The notes: generated from the letters alone by a model not told the origin. A stretch of 22,917 nucleotides of DNA from Chloroflexota bacterium (GCA_015478675.1 JADMIH010000046.1:1-22917), one strand, 5' to 3'; counted from the first letter of the stretch, positions 1 through 8,621 are shown. Numbers and translations are program-made.

Positions 1-33
1 ATACAGAAGGGAATCGCTAACTGCTTCCCGCCT

Positions 34-186
34 GTAAGCGTTCAGAGTTGAGGTGGAGCAATCTTGAAGGAGTAGCTGTGGAGGCGTACCCTTACGCACC
101 CTCACCCGCCCTCACCCCCAAACCCTCTCTCCCATGAAGGGAGAGGGGGCTAAGCTAGCCCCTCCACCCCTATTCCGAACACTTAC
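34..186. mobile_element. MITE-like element, copy 1
   Basis: A non-coding element of about 153 bp. Its left end GTAAGCGTTCAGAG (34-47) and right end CGAACACTTAC (176-186) are imperfect inverted repeats. Its interior carries a self-complementary block around 120-150 (CTCTCCC, then ATGAA, then GGGAGAG). The same ends and interior recur at 8472-8614 and 8622-8944. The flanks TCCCGCCT on the left and TTCCGCCT on the right match at 7 of 8 positions and could be a target-site duplication. No reading frame in it looks like a transposase, so it would need an enzyme in trans. It lies downstream of the gene ending at 298. Just outside it, 187-203 is a small perfect hairpin (TTCCGCC, loop TCT, GGCGGAA). 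Confidence 0.72.
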
Positions 187-284
187 TTCCGCCTCTGGCG
201 GAATCGCGAATTAGCTGTAAGCTGGCATAATAGCTCAGAATGTAAACACCCCTTCTCTGCTTACCGAAGCGTATACTCAGCCGT

Positions 285-298
285 AACTCGCAACTCGC
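285..298. repeat. Tandem heptamer pair (AACTCGC x2)
   Basis: Two exact copies of AACTCGC abut the stop codon of the minus-strand sugar-nucleotide gene; its TAG occupies 298-300 on the complement. The sequence differs from the heptamers at 2674, 5133, 15522 and 21851, but the period of seven and the position at a gene end are the same. Confidence 0.5.
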
Positions 299-1317
299 TA
301 CACCTTCGCGCGCCAGTAGTCGAGCAGGTCGCGCAGGGTTTGCTCGTATCGAATAGTGGGCTCCCAGCCGGTGGCTTCGCGGAACTTGGTTGTGTCAGCC
401 CAGAGTATCATCACGTCAGAGGGGCGGAGGCGGGTAGGGTCTACTGTGACTTCTACCTTTACTTTGGAGATGCTGAGGAGCATATCGAGTACCTCTTGCA
501 TCGGCCTGGTATTGCCGGAGCCGATGTTGTATACCTCGCCCGGCCTGCACTTGTCGAGCAAAAGCCAGTAGGCACGCACGGTGTCGCGCACGTCAGTGAA
601 GTCGCGCTTGCTGGTCAGGTCGCCTACGCGAATAACAGGTTCTTGCAGGCCCTTCTCTATAAGAGCTATCTGTCTGGCAAACGAGGAGTCTACGAAGTTT
701 TCGCCGCGGCGCGGTCCGCTATGATTGAAGCCGCGAGATACAATGCTTTTTACGCCGTAGCTCTGGTAATATTGGTAGGCAAGCATCTCCTGCGCTACTT
801 TGCTCACGGCGTATGGCGACAAAGGCCGCAGAGGATTGCTCTCCTTCATCGGCACTTCGTCGGGGTAGACCATGCCGTATTCCTCCGATGAGCCTGCTAT
901 CTGGATCAGCGGGTCTACTCCCGCCTGGCGCACAGCCTCGAATATGTTAAGCTGGCCCAGTATATTGTCCTGTAGTGTTGCCGAAGGGGAGTTCCAGGAA
1001 GTAGGTACGTGGCTCTGAGCAGCCAGGTGAAATATACGCTCCGGGCGCACTGAGCCGATCAGCTTGTTCACGCTGAAGGCATCCAGCAAATCGCATTCGA
1101 CAATGTTTATCTTGTCCGGGTCAAAGGCATGCTCAAGGGTATCTATGCTGGCAACCCCAGGCTCAACCATGTGGAGCTTATCGCGCAGATGATCCAGATG
1201 ATCCAGCCGGCTCCGACGCCTGTATATGCCAAATATCTGCACATCAGGCTTCTCCAACAAGAAGTCGCACATGTGGCTCCCCGCAAAGCCTGTAATACCT
1301 GTTACCAGAACTCTCAA
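298..1317 (-). CDS. GDP-mannose 4,6-dehydratase / Rmd-like NAD-dependent sugar-nucleotide dehydratase or reductase
   Basis: An extended short-chain dehydrogenase/reductase of about 339 residues acting on a nucleotide sugar. With the start used here, the dinucleotide-binding GITGFAG is at residues 7-13, the catalytic-region motif GSSEEYG near 142-148, and the Tyr/Lys pair in SPYAVSK at Y169/K173. FNHSGPRRG and the C-terminal RPSD segment resemble the short GDP-mannose dehydratase / GDP-4-keto-6-deoxymannose reductase (Rmd) group. It is a paralogue of the gene at 2748-3731. I chose the TTG at 1317 because GGAGGA (1324-1329) lies 6 nt upstream. A TTG at 1359 is also in frame, but it sits upstream of the predicted transcription start. 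The likely role is making GDP-deoxyhexose for surface glycans. Whether it is the dehydratase or the reductase step is unresolved. Confidence 0.85.
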   Translation of the reverse strand: MRVLVTGITGFAGSHMCDFLLEKPDVQIFGIYRRRSRLDHLDHLRDKLHMVEPGVASIDTLEHAFDPDKINIVECDLLDAFSVNKLIGSVRPERIFHLAAQSHVPTSWNSPSATLQDNILGQLNIFEAVRQAGVDPLIQIAGSSEEYGMVYPDEVPMKESNPLRPLSPYAVSKVAQEMLAYQYYQSYGVKSIVSRGFNHSGPRRGENFVDSSFARQIALIEKGLQEPVIRVGDLTSKRDFTDVRDTVRAYWLLLDKCRPGEVYNIGSGNTRPMQEVLDMLLSISKVKVEVTVDPTRLRPSDVMILWADTTKFREATGWEPTIRYEQTLRDLLDYWRAKV

Positions 1318-1347
1318 AAGGCTTCCTCCAGAATTATGTGTAGTGCT

Positions 1348-1377
1348 ATTATAGAGCAATCAGTGGAACTATGTCAG
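1348..1377 (-). promoter_or_regulatory. Sigma-70-type promoter for the 298-1317 gene
   Basis: On the minus strand, CTGACA (1372-1377) and TATAAT (1348-1353) are separated by 18 nt. Initiation near 1341 would leave a leader of about 25 nt containing GGAGGA before the TTG start at 1317. It gives the last gene of the cluster its own transcription. Confidence 0.65.
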
Positions 1378-1460
1378 CCTGGCTAACGTTAGAGTTCGTC
1401 CCAGAGTTACTTCCAGCCTGCGGTGTTGCGAGTCATGCGAGTTATGACTGACGACGGAAG

Positions 1461-1485
1461 CTCAAAAGCACAAAGGTTTTGTGCT
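1461..1485 (-). terminator. Probable intrinsic terminator after the nucleotidyltransferase gene
   Basis: A perfect 8-bp stem (AGCACAAA at 1467-1474, TTTGTGCT at 1478-1485) with a 3-nt loop. Read on the minus strand, it is followed by a short T run. It lies between the stop at 1557 and the next promoter at 1348-1377, where a terminator would be expected. The stem is A/T-rich and the T tract is short, so it may be leaky. Confidence 0.45.
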
Positions 1486-1556
1486 GTTCACAGCGCGGAA
1501 AGCAGCAAGTAAATTACAGAAGTCACTCTGCTGAGATTACAACTCCCCATCCGGCA

Positions 1557-2663
1557 TTACAGAATTACAGAGCCTGGCTCAATCTTTGCACCACCAGTGA
1601 TTACAGCGCATGCGCCAACCACAGCGTTATCGCCTATGATGGATGTGCCGCTCACCTCGCAGCCATCGCCTATGCTGGCGTTGCTCCCTACAATGCACTC
1701 ATGGCTGTGGCTTCCTGGGCCGAAGACCACGTTGTTCCAGGCGACCATATGCTCAAGATGAGCCTCTTTCTCCACGCGGCAACCGTCGCCGAGCACCACC
1801 GGCCCTGTTATCGATGCCCCTGCTTCGATCTGGCAGTGCTTGCCCAGCACAGCAGGCCCGGTGATGCGGGCGCCACTATCCACGAACGTGCCTTCGCCCG
1901 CCCATACCAGTTCGCCCATCCTCTCACCATCAGGCGGCAAGTGGTATTTGAGCCGCCCTGATAGTATCTCCGTCTGGGCTTGCAGGTACTTGGCGGGTGT
2001 GCCTATATCCAGCCAGTACGCGCCTGTGCGGTAGCCATAAAGCGGCTTGCCTTCGGCCAGCAGAGTGGGGAAGAGGCTGAACTCTACCATGTAATGCTGC
2101 CCTTGCGGTATGTAGTCCAGTGCCTGCGGCTCAAGTATATAGGTGCCGGCGTTGACCCAGTTGGAGGTAGCTTCTTCGCGCCTGGGCTTCTCTGTAAAAC
2201 GCTCTATACGCCCTGTTTGATCCATATCAACCACACCGTAGGCGCTTGGGTCTTCAACAGAGGTGAGGGAGATGGTGCAAATAGAGTTATTCTCCCGGTG
2301 GTAGCGTGCCATATCCTCCAGATCAAGGTCGGTAAGTATATCGCCATTGAAGACAAGAAAGCTCTCGCCGGGGGTGAGCGCACTCTCCACGTTCTTGATA
2401 GCGCCCCCCGTGCCGAGAGGCTCGACTTCATGCACATAAGTGAGGTTCATATCGAGGTGAGAGCCATCGCCGTAGGCTTGCTCAAAGTTCTCTGATAGGT
2501 AGGACATGGCGAGAATAACGTCGCGGATGCCGTGTGTACGCAGCAAGAAAAGCACATGGTCGAGGAAGGGCCTGTTGACCAGCGGTATCAGAGGTTTAGG
2601 TGTGTTGTTGGTCAGTGGGCGCAGCCGCGTGCCCTGCCCGCCAACAAGAATCACTGCTTTCAT
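1557..2663 (-). CDS. Sugar-1-phosphate nucleotidyltransferase with C-terminal left-handed beta-helix (mannose-1-phosphate guanylyltransferase-like)
   Basis: A 368-residue cytoplasmic enzyme expected to join an NTP to a sugar 1-phosphate. The N-terminal nucleotidyltransferase domain begins MKAVILVGGQGTRLRPLT, with the nucleotide-binding GGxGTRLRPLT at 8-18, Lys23-Pro24, and the metal-binding FNGD ending at D108. TEKP (157-160) and WVNAGTYIL (169-177) are typical of this fold. From about residue 258 to the end runs a series of hexapeptide-like turns (GARITGP, GASITGP, GDGCRVE, GDNAVVG) that would form a left-handed beta-helix, as in GDP-mannose and glucose-1-phosphate enzymes. GDP-mannose synthesis fits the Gmd/Rmd-like neighbours on both sides but is inferred. 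No strong ribosome binding site is visible. The 84-nt gap upstream is mostly a large inverted repeat. Confidence 0.9.
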   Translation of the reverse strand: MKAVILVGGQGTRLRPLTNNTPKPLIPLVNRPFLDHVLFLLRTHGIRDVILAMSYLSENFEQAYGDGSHLDMNLTYVHEVEPLGTGGAIKNVESALTPGESFLVFNGDILTDLDLEDMARYHRENNSICTISLTSVEDPSAYGVVDMDQTGRIERFTEKPRREEATSNWVNAGTYILEPQALDYIPQGQHYMVEFSLFPTLLAEGKPLYGYRTGAYWLDIGTPAKYLQAQTEILSGRLKYHLPPDGERMGELVWAGEGTFVDSGARITGPAVLGKHCQIEAGASITGPVVLGDGCRVEKEAHLEHMVAWNNVVFGPGSHSHECIVGSNASIGDGCEVSGTSIIGDNAVVGACAVITGGAKIEPGSVIL

Positions 2664-2667
2664 ATTG

Positions 2668-2754
2668 CCAGTGACGAATTACGAATTACAAGTTAGCAGG
2701 TAGATGAGTCAGTGGTGAACGGTTTATAAGTTGTAATTCGTAATTCGTCACTGG
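2668..2754. repeat. 24-bp perfect inverted repeat with doubled heptamers
   Basis: The arms 2668-2691 and 2731-2754 are exact reverse complements, separated by 39 nt. Each arm contains a heptamer twice: ACGAATT at 2674-2687 and its complement TAATTCG at 2734-2747. The right arm overlaps the 3' end of the gene at 2748-3731 and supplies its TGA stop. The left arm ends 4 nt before the ATG of the nucleotidyltransferase. In the transcript it would form a long hairpin between the two genes. Confidence 0.85.
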
Positions 2755-3731
2755 TCAATCCTCACTTTCTTTCGCCAGTAACCCAGTATGTCCTTGAGGG
2801 TCTGCTCAAGGGGTATTTGCGGCTTCCAGCCTGTTTGTTGCTCAAAGCGCGATGGGTCGCAGACCATAATGGGTATGTCCGAGGGGCGCATCCGCGCAGG
2901 GTCCTGCTTTACTTCGACTGCTACATGGCTCATAGAGAGGAGCGTGTCGAGCACCCACTGCATGGTGTGCCCCTGCCCTGAGCCTATATTATACACTTCG
3001 CCCGGCTCGCCTTTGGTGATCGCCAGGTGGTAGGCGCGTACCATATCACGCACATCAGTGAAGTCGCGCTCGGCTTCCAGGTTGCCTACGTAGATTACAG
3101 CCTCTTGCAAACCGGCTTCTATGAGCGCTACCTGGCGCGCAAAGGCTGCTGTGACAAAGTGCTCTGTCTGGCCCGGGCCTATATGATTGAAAGGGCGCAC
3201 CCTTATGGTGCTCTGCCCATATGCCAGCGAGTATTGCAGCGCCAGTGCATCCTGAGCTATTTTGCTGACCGCGTAAGGGTTGTTTGGCCTGAAAGGGGTT
3301 TCTTCGTTGATAGGTATATCTTCGGGCCGAACCAGGCCGTATTGCTCGGACGAGCCGGTGATCATGATGCGAGCATCGGGGCAGCAAGGGCGAAGGGCAT
3401 CAAGGAGGAAAAGCTCACCGACGATGTTGTTCATCAAGGTAGCCTCGGGGTCTTTGAAAGCCTGCTGGACGTTGCTCTGTGCCGCCAGATGAAAAACGTA
3501 GTGAGGTGCTACCGACCGGAGCATCTCGGCGCTTTGCTCGCGCTTCGTCAGGTCGCAAGTGACCCACTGCGTGCGCGCCATCTCACCGCCCCAGGGGGGT
3601 TTGGAGAGGGCGTTGGCGTAGATTTGCCAATCGGTGACGGAGGTGAGATATTGGAGCAGGTGCTTGCCGACAAAGCCCGCTGCCCCGGTCACTAAAACGC
3701 GTACCGGGGCAATGGTGTTCTGATCGTTCAT
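2748..3731 (-). CDS. rmd: Rmd-like GDP-4-keto-6-deoxy-D-mannose reductase (SDR family)
   Basis: A 327-residue extended short-chain dehydrogenase. The cofactor-binding GAAGFVG is at 16-22, HLAAQS near 81-86, GSSEQYG at 126-132, and the catalytic pair in NPYAVSK at Y153/K157. FNHIGPGQ (181-188) and GNLEAERDFTDVRD are close to what I recall of characterised Rmd proteins, which reduce GDP-4-keto-6-deoxy-mannose to GDP-D-rhamnose. A related dehydratase or epimerase activity cannot be excluded. Its ATG is 2 nt after the metK stop, so translation is probably coupled to metK. The last codons and stop fall inside the inverted repeat 2731-2754, so the repeat may have rewritten the 3' end. Confidence 0.88.
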   Translation of the reverse strand: MNDQNTIAPVRVLVTGAAGFVGKHLLQYLTSVTDWQIYANALSKPPWGGEMARTQWVTCDLTKREQSAEMLRSVAPHYVFHLAAQSNVQQAFKDPEATLMNNIVGELFLLDALRPCCPDARIMITGSSEQYGLVRPEDIPINEETPFRPNNPYAVSKIAQDALALQYSLAYGQSTIRVRPFNHIGPGQTEHFVTAAFARQVALIEAGLQEAVIYVGNLEAERDFTDVRDMVRAYHLAITKGEPGEVYNIGSGQGHTMQWVLDTLLSMSHVAVEVKQDPARMRPSDIPIMVCDPSRFEQQTGWKPQIPLEQTLKDILGYWRKKVRIDQ

Positions 3732-3733
3732 CC

Positions 3734-5083
3734 TTAGAGCGATCTGCTTTTGGCAGCGTTTCCGTTGGTAGAGTTGGCGCTGCCGTCATGCCCGTTGCTT
3801 TCGCCGAGGGTGCCTGGCACGAGCACCTCCAGCTTTGGATCGGCATCGAGTGCCGCCTCGTGGCGTAGAAGGTTGGCCTTGTCGGTTCGCTCCCAGGGTG
3901 CATCTATATCGGTGCGCCCGAAGTGACCATAAGCGGCGGTTGCCTTGTAGATAGGGCGGCGCAGATGGAGGTCGCGGATGATAGCACCTGGACGCAGATC
4001 AAAGTGCTTCTGCACGAGTTCTTCAATCTGCTTGTCGGGTATGCGGCCCGTGCCGAAAGTCTCGACCATCACGGAGATCGGCCTGGCAACGCCTATGGCA
4101 TAGGAAAGCTGTATCTCACAGCGGTCAGCGATACCTGCGGCTACGATATTCTTGGCGGCGTAGCGTGCAGCGTATGCAGCCGAGCGGTCAACCTTCGTCG
4201 GGTCTTTCCCCGAGAAAGCGCCTCCGCCATGTCGGGCAATACCACCATAGGTATCAACTATGATTTTGCGTCCTGTCAGCCCAGCATCGCCCATCGGACC
4301 GCCAATCTCGAATCTGCCGGTGGGATTGATGTAGTAGTGGGTGGCGTCATCAAGCAGCTTTGCCGGGATTACTTTCTCGATAACCTCTTTCTTGATGGCG
4401 GCCTCTATCTCCTCGTGGCTGATTTCCGGCTCGTGCTGGGCCGAGACGACCACAGCGTCCACGCGAACGGGCTTGCCATATTTGTATTCTACCGTTACCT
4501 GAGCTTTACCGTCGGGGCGCAGCCAGGGGAGAGAGCGGTTCTTGCGAACATCAGCAAGGCGTTTGGTTAGTTTGTGCGCCAGGGAGATAGTGAGGGGCAT
4601 AAGCTCTTCGGTTTCGTTGCAGGCGAAACCTATCATCATTCCCTGGTCGCCCGCGCCGATTGACTCTATCTCGTCGTCAGCGGACATCTCGCCTTTTTTG
4701 GCTTCAAGAGCCTCGTTGACGCCCATCGCGATGTCTTTCGACTGCTCTTTGATCGAGACTATCACGCCACAGGTGTCGGCATCGAAGCCATACTTGGCGC
4801 GGGTGTAGCCTGCTTGCTGGATTGTTTCGCGGGCGATTCTCGGCACGTCAATCCAGGCTGTTGTAGTAATTTCGCCCATTACCAGAATAATGCCCGTAGT
4901 GGTAGCTGTCTCGCAGGCCACGCGTGCGTCCGGGTCCTTCGAGAGGATAGCGTCGAGCACGGCGTCGGAAATCTGGTCACAAAGCTTATCCGGGTGCCCT
5001 TCAGTCACAGACTCGGAGGTAAGGAAAAGCTGCGGTGACGACATAAACGATGACGAATGCGCATTTGGTTCTTCTTTAGCCAT
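3734..5083 (-). CDS. metK: S-adenosylmethionine synthetase (methionine adenosyltransferase)
   Basis: Makes S-adenosylmethionine from ATP and methionine in the cytoplasm. With the chosen start it is 449 residues. [17 protein letters not shown] (24-40) contains active-site His30, GAGDQG is at 143-148, and [16 protein letters not shown] at 286-301; all three are family signatures. It is longer than the usual 380-420 residues because of about 16 extra N-terminal residues and a low-complexity Gly/Asn/Ser tail after about 425. I chose the ATG at 5083 because GGAGAAG lies 6 nt before it. An upstream in-frame ATG at 5098 contributes that very GGAG, so it is less likely. It belongs to the operon led by the SAM-I riboswitch, giving product feedback, and is 2 nt from the next gene. 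Confidence 0.97.
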   Translation of the reverse strand: MAKEEPNAHSSSFMSSPQLFLTSESVTEGHPDKLCDQISDAVLDAILSKDPDARVACETATTTGIILVMGEITTTAWIDVPRIARETIQQAGYTRAKYGFDADTCGVIVSIKEQSKDIAMGVNEALEAKKGEMSADDEIESIGAGDQGMMIGFACNETEELMPLTISLAHKLTKRLADVRKNRSLPWLRPDGKAQVTVEYKYGKPVRVDAVVVSAQHEPEISHEEIEAAIKKEVIEKVIPAKLLDDATHYYINPTGRFEIGGPMGDAGLTGRKIIVDTYGGIARHGGGAFSGKDPTKVDRSAAYAARYAAKNIVAAGIADRCEIQLSYAIGVARPISVMVETFGTGRIPDKQIEELVQKHFDLRPGAIIRDLHLRRPIYKATAAYGHFGRTDIDAPWERTDKANLLRHEAALDADPKLEVLVPGTLGESNGHDGSANSTNGNAAKSRSL

Positions 5084-5116
5084 GATATTCTTCTCCATGA
5101 TATAGATATGTCAAGT

Positions 5117-5200
5117 GTGAAACGTGAGGAGTATTGCGTACTGCGTGAGCTAGGCATAAAGGTGGAGCATCCATAATCCTTCACGTTTCACGTTTCACGA
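5117..5200. repeat. Heptamer-type intergenic repeat element (ahcY-metK gap)
   Basis: About 84 bp filling most of the gap between ahcY and metK. The left part is GTGAAACGTGAGG followed by the heptamers ATTGCGT and ACTGCGT (5133-5146). The middle is GGCATAAAGGTGG. The right part is CATAATCC followed by TCACGTT twice (5181-5194). The left GTGAAACGTGA and the right TTCACGTTTCAC are inverted relative to each other. It aligns along its length with 15505-15584 and, in the right half, with 21799-21864. Confidence 0.7.
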
Positions 5201-5202
5201 GG

Positions 5203-6603
<1,401 letters not shown>

Positions 6604-6615
6604 CTACATGACATT

Positions 6616-7077
6616 CTATTCGTTGCGGTTGAGATGTAAGTCATCTTCGCCACTAGACGGGCTATCTGCCAGGCTGTTATCAAGGGGCGCGCCTGTTCCG
6701 CCGTACGACATCTTGGCTTCAACCAGAGTAAGAAGTTCATCCACATCGAAAGGCTTGTACAACACAGCTATGTTCTTCGCCACAAGATAGCCTTCTATCT
6801 CGCGCAGCTCTTTGAGTGCGCCGCTGCAAACGATGATGGGTATATCCGCCGTTGCGCGGTCCATTTTGAGCCTTTGCACAAACTGCCAGCCGATTTTCTC
6901 CTCGCCAAAGACATGATCGCTGATAATCAGGTCAGGCTTGATTTTCTTGACCTGTTCCATCATCTGCGGCTCATATGAGAACAAGATGACCTCGTATCCG
7001 GCCTCACCGTGCAGTATCTCCTTGAATAGCTCCAGGATCTCCTGGGTGTCGTTGATTACCATGATAAGCTTAGCCAT
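6616..7077 (-). CDS. Single-domain (CheY-like) response regulator
   Basis: A 153-residue receiver domain with no DNA-binding or enzyme output. The probable phosphoacceptor is D54 in IISDHVFG. S85 in VCSG and K108 in YKPFD take the conserved Thr/Ser and Lys places. The usual acidic pair near the N terminus is Asn9-Asp10 (VINDTQE), so one of the two acids is replaced. After the domain (about 1-120) comes a polar Ser/Asp-rich tail. I chose the ATG at 7077; a TTG two codons upstream is also possible. It lies 19 nt after the kinase gene and 33 nt before ahcY, so all three are probably co-transcribed. No histidine kinase gene is in the window, and its link with SAM metabolism is unknown. Confidence 0.88.
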   Translation of the reverse strand: MAKLIMVINDTQEILELFKEILHGEAGYEVILFSYEPQMMEQVKKIKPDLIISDHVFGEEKIGWQFVQRLKMDRATADIPIIVCSGALKELREIEGYLVAKNIAVLYKPFDVDELLTLVEAKMSYGGTGAPLDNSLADSPSSGEDDLHLNRNE

Positions 7078-7096
7078 TCTCAAGTGCCCCTGTCTA

Positions 7097-8065
7097 TTAG
7101 TGGGTGTGTAACGCTTCCGTGATGAGAGGTTCTTCTCCGAAGTTTTCTATGTACCTTTTAGTAAACTCTCCTCGTGTGTAGCTGTGCGCCTGTGTGCCAT
7201 AGTTCTCGATTGCATAGACAGCGGCCAGCGAAGCCACGCGCCCTGCTCGCTCCACATCCATGCCTGCGTTGAGGGCATATACAAGGCCGCCAAGATAAGC
7301 GTCGCCTGCGCCCACAGGGTCTACCATCTCGGTGGGCACGGCGGCGGGGATCTCTACTGTCTCATCTTGCGTCATGATGGCCGAGCCTTGCTTACCTTTG
7401 GTGGTAACCACCATTTCGGCGTGCTGGAGTATATCACGCTGGCTCATGCCGGTCTTGTCTTTGATTAGCTCATACTCGTAGTCATTGGCGACGACTACTT
7501 TGGCCCCGCGCACCCCCTCCGCAAGCTCATCACCGCTCATACGGATAATCTGCCAGATTGGAGAGTAAACATAAGGAACGCCCATCTCCTGGCACTCGCG
7601 AGTGAAACGCACGATAGGCTCAGGCTCAGTAGGGCCGACCACTACCAGATCAAGCTCGCTTCTGGGGATGCTTTTCAGCGATAGCGCTTTGTCGCGTGCC
7701 ATAGCGCCTGTATAGAAGCCGGTTATCTGGTTGTTATCAAGGTCGGTGGTGATGTAACAGGTGGCGGTAAACTCTTCGGGCACGACGTTAATGAAGCGGG
7801 TGTCTACACCGTGCCGCGTCATCCACTCTTTGTATTCGCTCCAGTCGTTGGCCCCAACAGAGGTGAATATGGCAGGAGGCGCGCCTAACAGCGCCATTGT
7901 ATAGGCGACGTTGGCGGCTACCCCACCCCTCTGGCGCTTGAGCGTGTCCACAAGGAAGGAGAGATTCAACATATGAATCTTCTCAGGGAGGATGTGATCC
8001 TTAAAGTAGCCGTGAAAATCCATAATATTATCGTAAGCTATGGAGCCGGTAATTATTGTGCTCAT
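7097..8065 (-). CDS. PfkB-family nucleoside (probably adenosine) kinase
   Basis: A 322-residue ribokinase/PfkB-fold kinase. The N-terminal substrate segment is GSIAYDNIMDF (7-17). The first PfkB signature region is RGGVAANVAYTMALLG (46-61), NDYE (194-197) is the Mg/phosphate motif, and DPVGAGD (249-255) has the catalytic Asp255 and anion hole. The N-terminal segment resembles archaeal/bacterial nucleoside kinases annotated as adenosine kinases rather than fructokinases. The context agrees: AhcY two genes downstream produces adenosine, which this enzyme could phosphorylate to AMP. Substrate is therefore inferred; another nucleoside or sugar remains possible. It is the first gene after the SAM-I riboswitch, with about 170 nt of leader between the terminator and the ATG, and no strong ribosome binding site is visible. 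Confidence 0.88.
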   Translation of the reverse strand: MSTIITGSIAYDNIMDFHGYFKDHILPEKIHMLNLSFLVDTLKRQRGGVAANVAYTMALLGAPPAIFTSVGANDWSEYKEWMTRHGVDTRFINVVPEEFTATCYITTDLDNNQITGFYTGAMARDKALSLKSIPRSELDLVVVGPTEPEPIVRFTRECQEMGVPYVYSPIWQIIRMSGDELAEGVRGAKVVVANDYEYELIKDKTGMSQRDILQHAEMVVTTKGKQGSAIMTQDETVEIPAAVPTEMVDPVGAGDAYLGGLVYALNAGMDVERAGRVASLAAVYAIENYGTQAHSYTRGEFTKRYIENFGEEPLITEALHTH

Positions 8066-8235
8066 ATAGTTTTATCTATGTTAAGAAGGGCAGATCGTTG
8101 CGCCTTCAAGTATCTCTACTCCTTATCCCTTATGTAGTTGCTCGCGCCATGTAGAAACCTACAGCCCCATGAGGCTGGCAAGATAGGGTTGCGACGGGTG
8201 AGAGCTCACGCTACACCAACGAACATAAACCAGCA

Positions 8236-8265
8236 TTAAAAAGTTCTCTCGGCATGAGAGAACTT
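8236..8265 (-). terminator. Riboswitch-controlled intrinsic terminator
   Basis: A perfect 10-bp stem (8241-8250 with 8256-8265) and a 5-nt loop, followed on the minus strand by TTTTTAA. Its 5' arm plus loop (TTCTCTCAT, minus strand 8262-8254) is exactly complementary to ATGAGAGAA (8292-8284), the 3' strand of riboswitch helix P1. An antiterminator can therefore form when P1 is open. No gene lies upstream on this strand, so attenuation is its only evident job. Confidence 0.92.
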
Positions 8266-8285
8266 AGCAATCGCTTAGTGTTCTT

Positions 8286-8396
8286 CTCTCATCTTTCAGG
8301 TCTGTGCCTGTCGGACTTGGCACCGACGATCAGGCAAATGTCTGATCCGGTTGCCGGGCTTCACGGGGCCGCTCCCTCCGCCCATCTCGATAAGAG
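8286..8396 (-). promoter_or_regulatory. SAM-I (S-box) riboswitch aptamer
   Basis: Read on the minus strand, this 111-nt segment carries the S-box conserved blocks in order: CTCTTATCGAGA (P1 5' strand and following), GGCGGAGGGA and GGCCC (P2 and kink-turn), GTGAAGCCCGGCAACC (the GGCAACC block at 8349-8355), a P3 hairpin with GATCAG/CTGATC, GGTGCCAAGTCC (J3/4 region), a short P4 (CAGG/CCTG), and GAAAGATGAGAG closing P1. P1 strands 8389-8396 and 8286-8293 pair over all 8 positions with one G-U. It starts about 26 nt after the expected transcription start and is followed by a terminator that competes with an antiterminator. This is the classic SAM-OFF layout. The first gene controlled is the PfkB-type kinase, then the regulator, ahcY and metK. 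Confidence 0.96.
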
Positions 8397-8428
8397 CCAT
8401 TCTACGCTTATTCTTCTGTATGGCCTGA

Positions 8429-8457
8429 ATCATATCACAACCGCCAACAGGTGTCAA
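8429..8457 (-). promoter_or_regulatory. Sigma-70-type promoter of the SAM-cycle operon
   Basis: On the minus strand, TTGACA (8452-8457) and TATGAT (8429-8434) are separated by 17 nt. Initiation would be near 8422, just ahead of the riboswitch. A MITE-like element begins 15 bp upstream of the -35 hexamer. Confidence 0.88.
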
Positions 8458-8471
8458 GAACATGCCGACGG

Positions 8472-8614
8472 GTAACTGTTCAGAGTTGAGGTCGAGCAAC
8501 CTTCTTGGGGTATCTGTGGAGGCGTACCCTCACCCACCCTCACCCCCAAACCCCCTCTCCCATGAAGGGAGAGGGGGCTAAGCTAGCCCCTCCACCCTTA
8601 GTCTGAACACTTAC
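8472..8614. mobile_element. MITE-like element, copy 2
   Basis: A 143-bp non-coding element with ends GTAACTGTTCAGA (8472-8484) and TCTGAACACTTAC (8602-8614), inverted repeats with one mismatch. The interior is nearly the same as copy 1 (34-186), including the C-rich/G-rich hairpin around 8560-8577 and the AAGCTAGCCCCTCCACC stretch near its right end. The 7-bp sequence CCGACGG flanks it exactly on both sides (8465-8471 and 8615-8621), as expected for a target-site duplication. Confidence 0.8.
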
Positions 8615-8621
8615 CCGACGG

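Noticed and set aside
5083..5114. TTGACA at 5109-5114 (minus strand) as a promoter for metK
   Set aside because: No -10 hexamer of reasonable match lies 16-18 nt downstream, and the position would put initiation inside the ribosome binding site region.
8296..8499. 67-codon open frame on the minus strand
   Set aside because: It overlaps the promoter and the SAM-I aptamer, and its sequence is fully explained by conserved riboswitch blocks.
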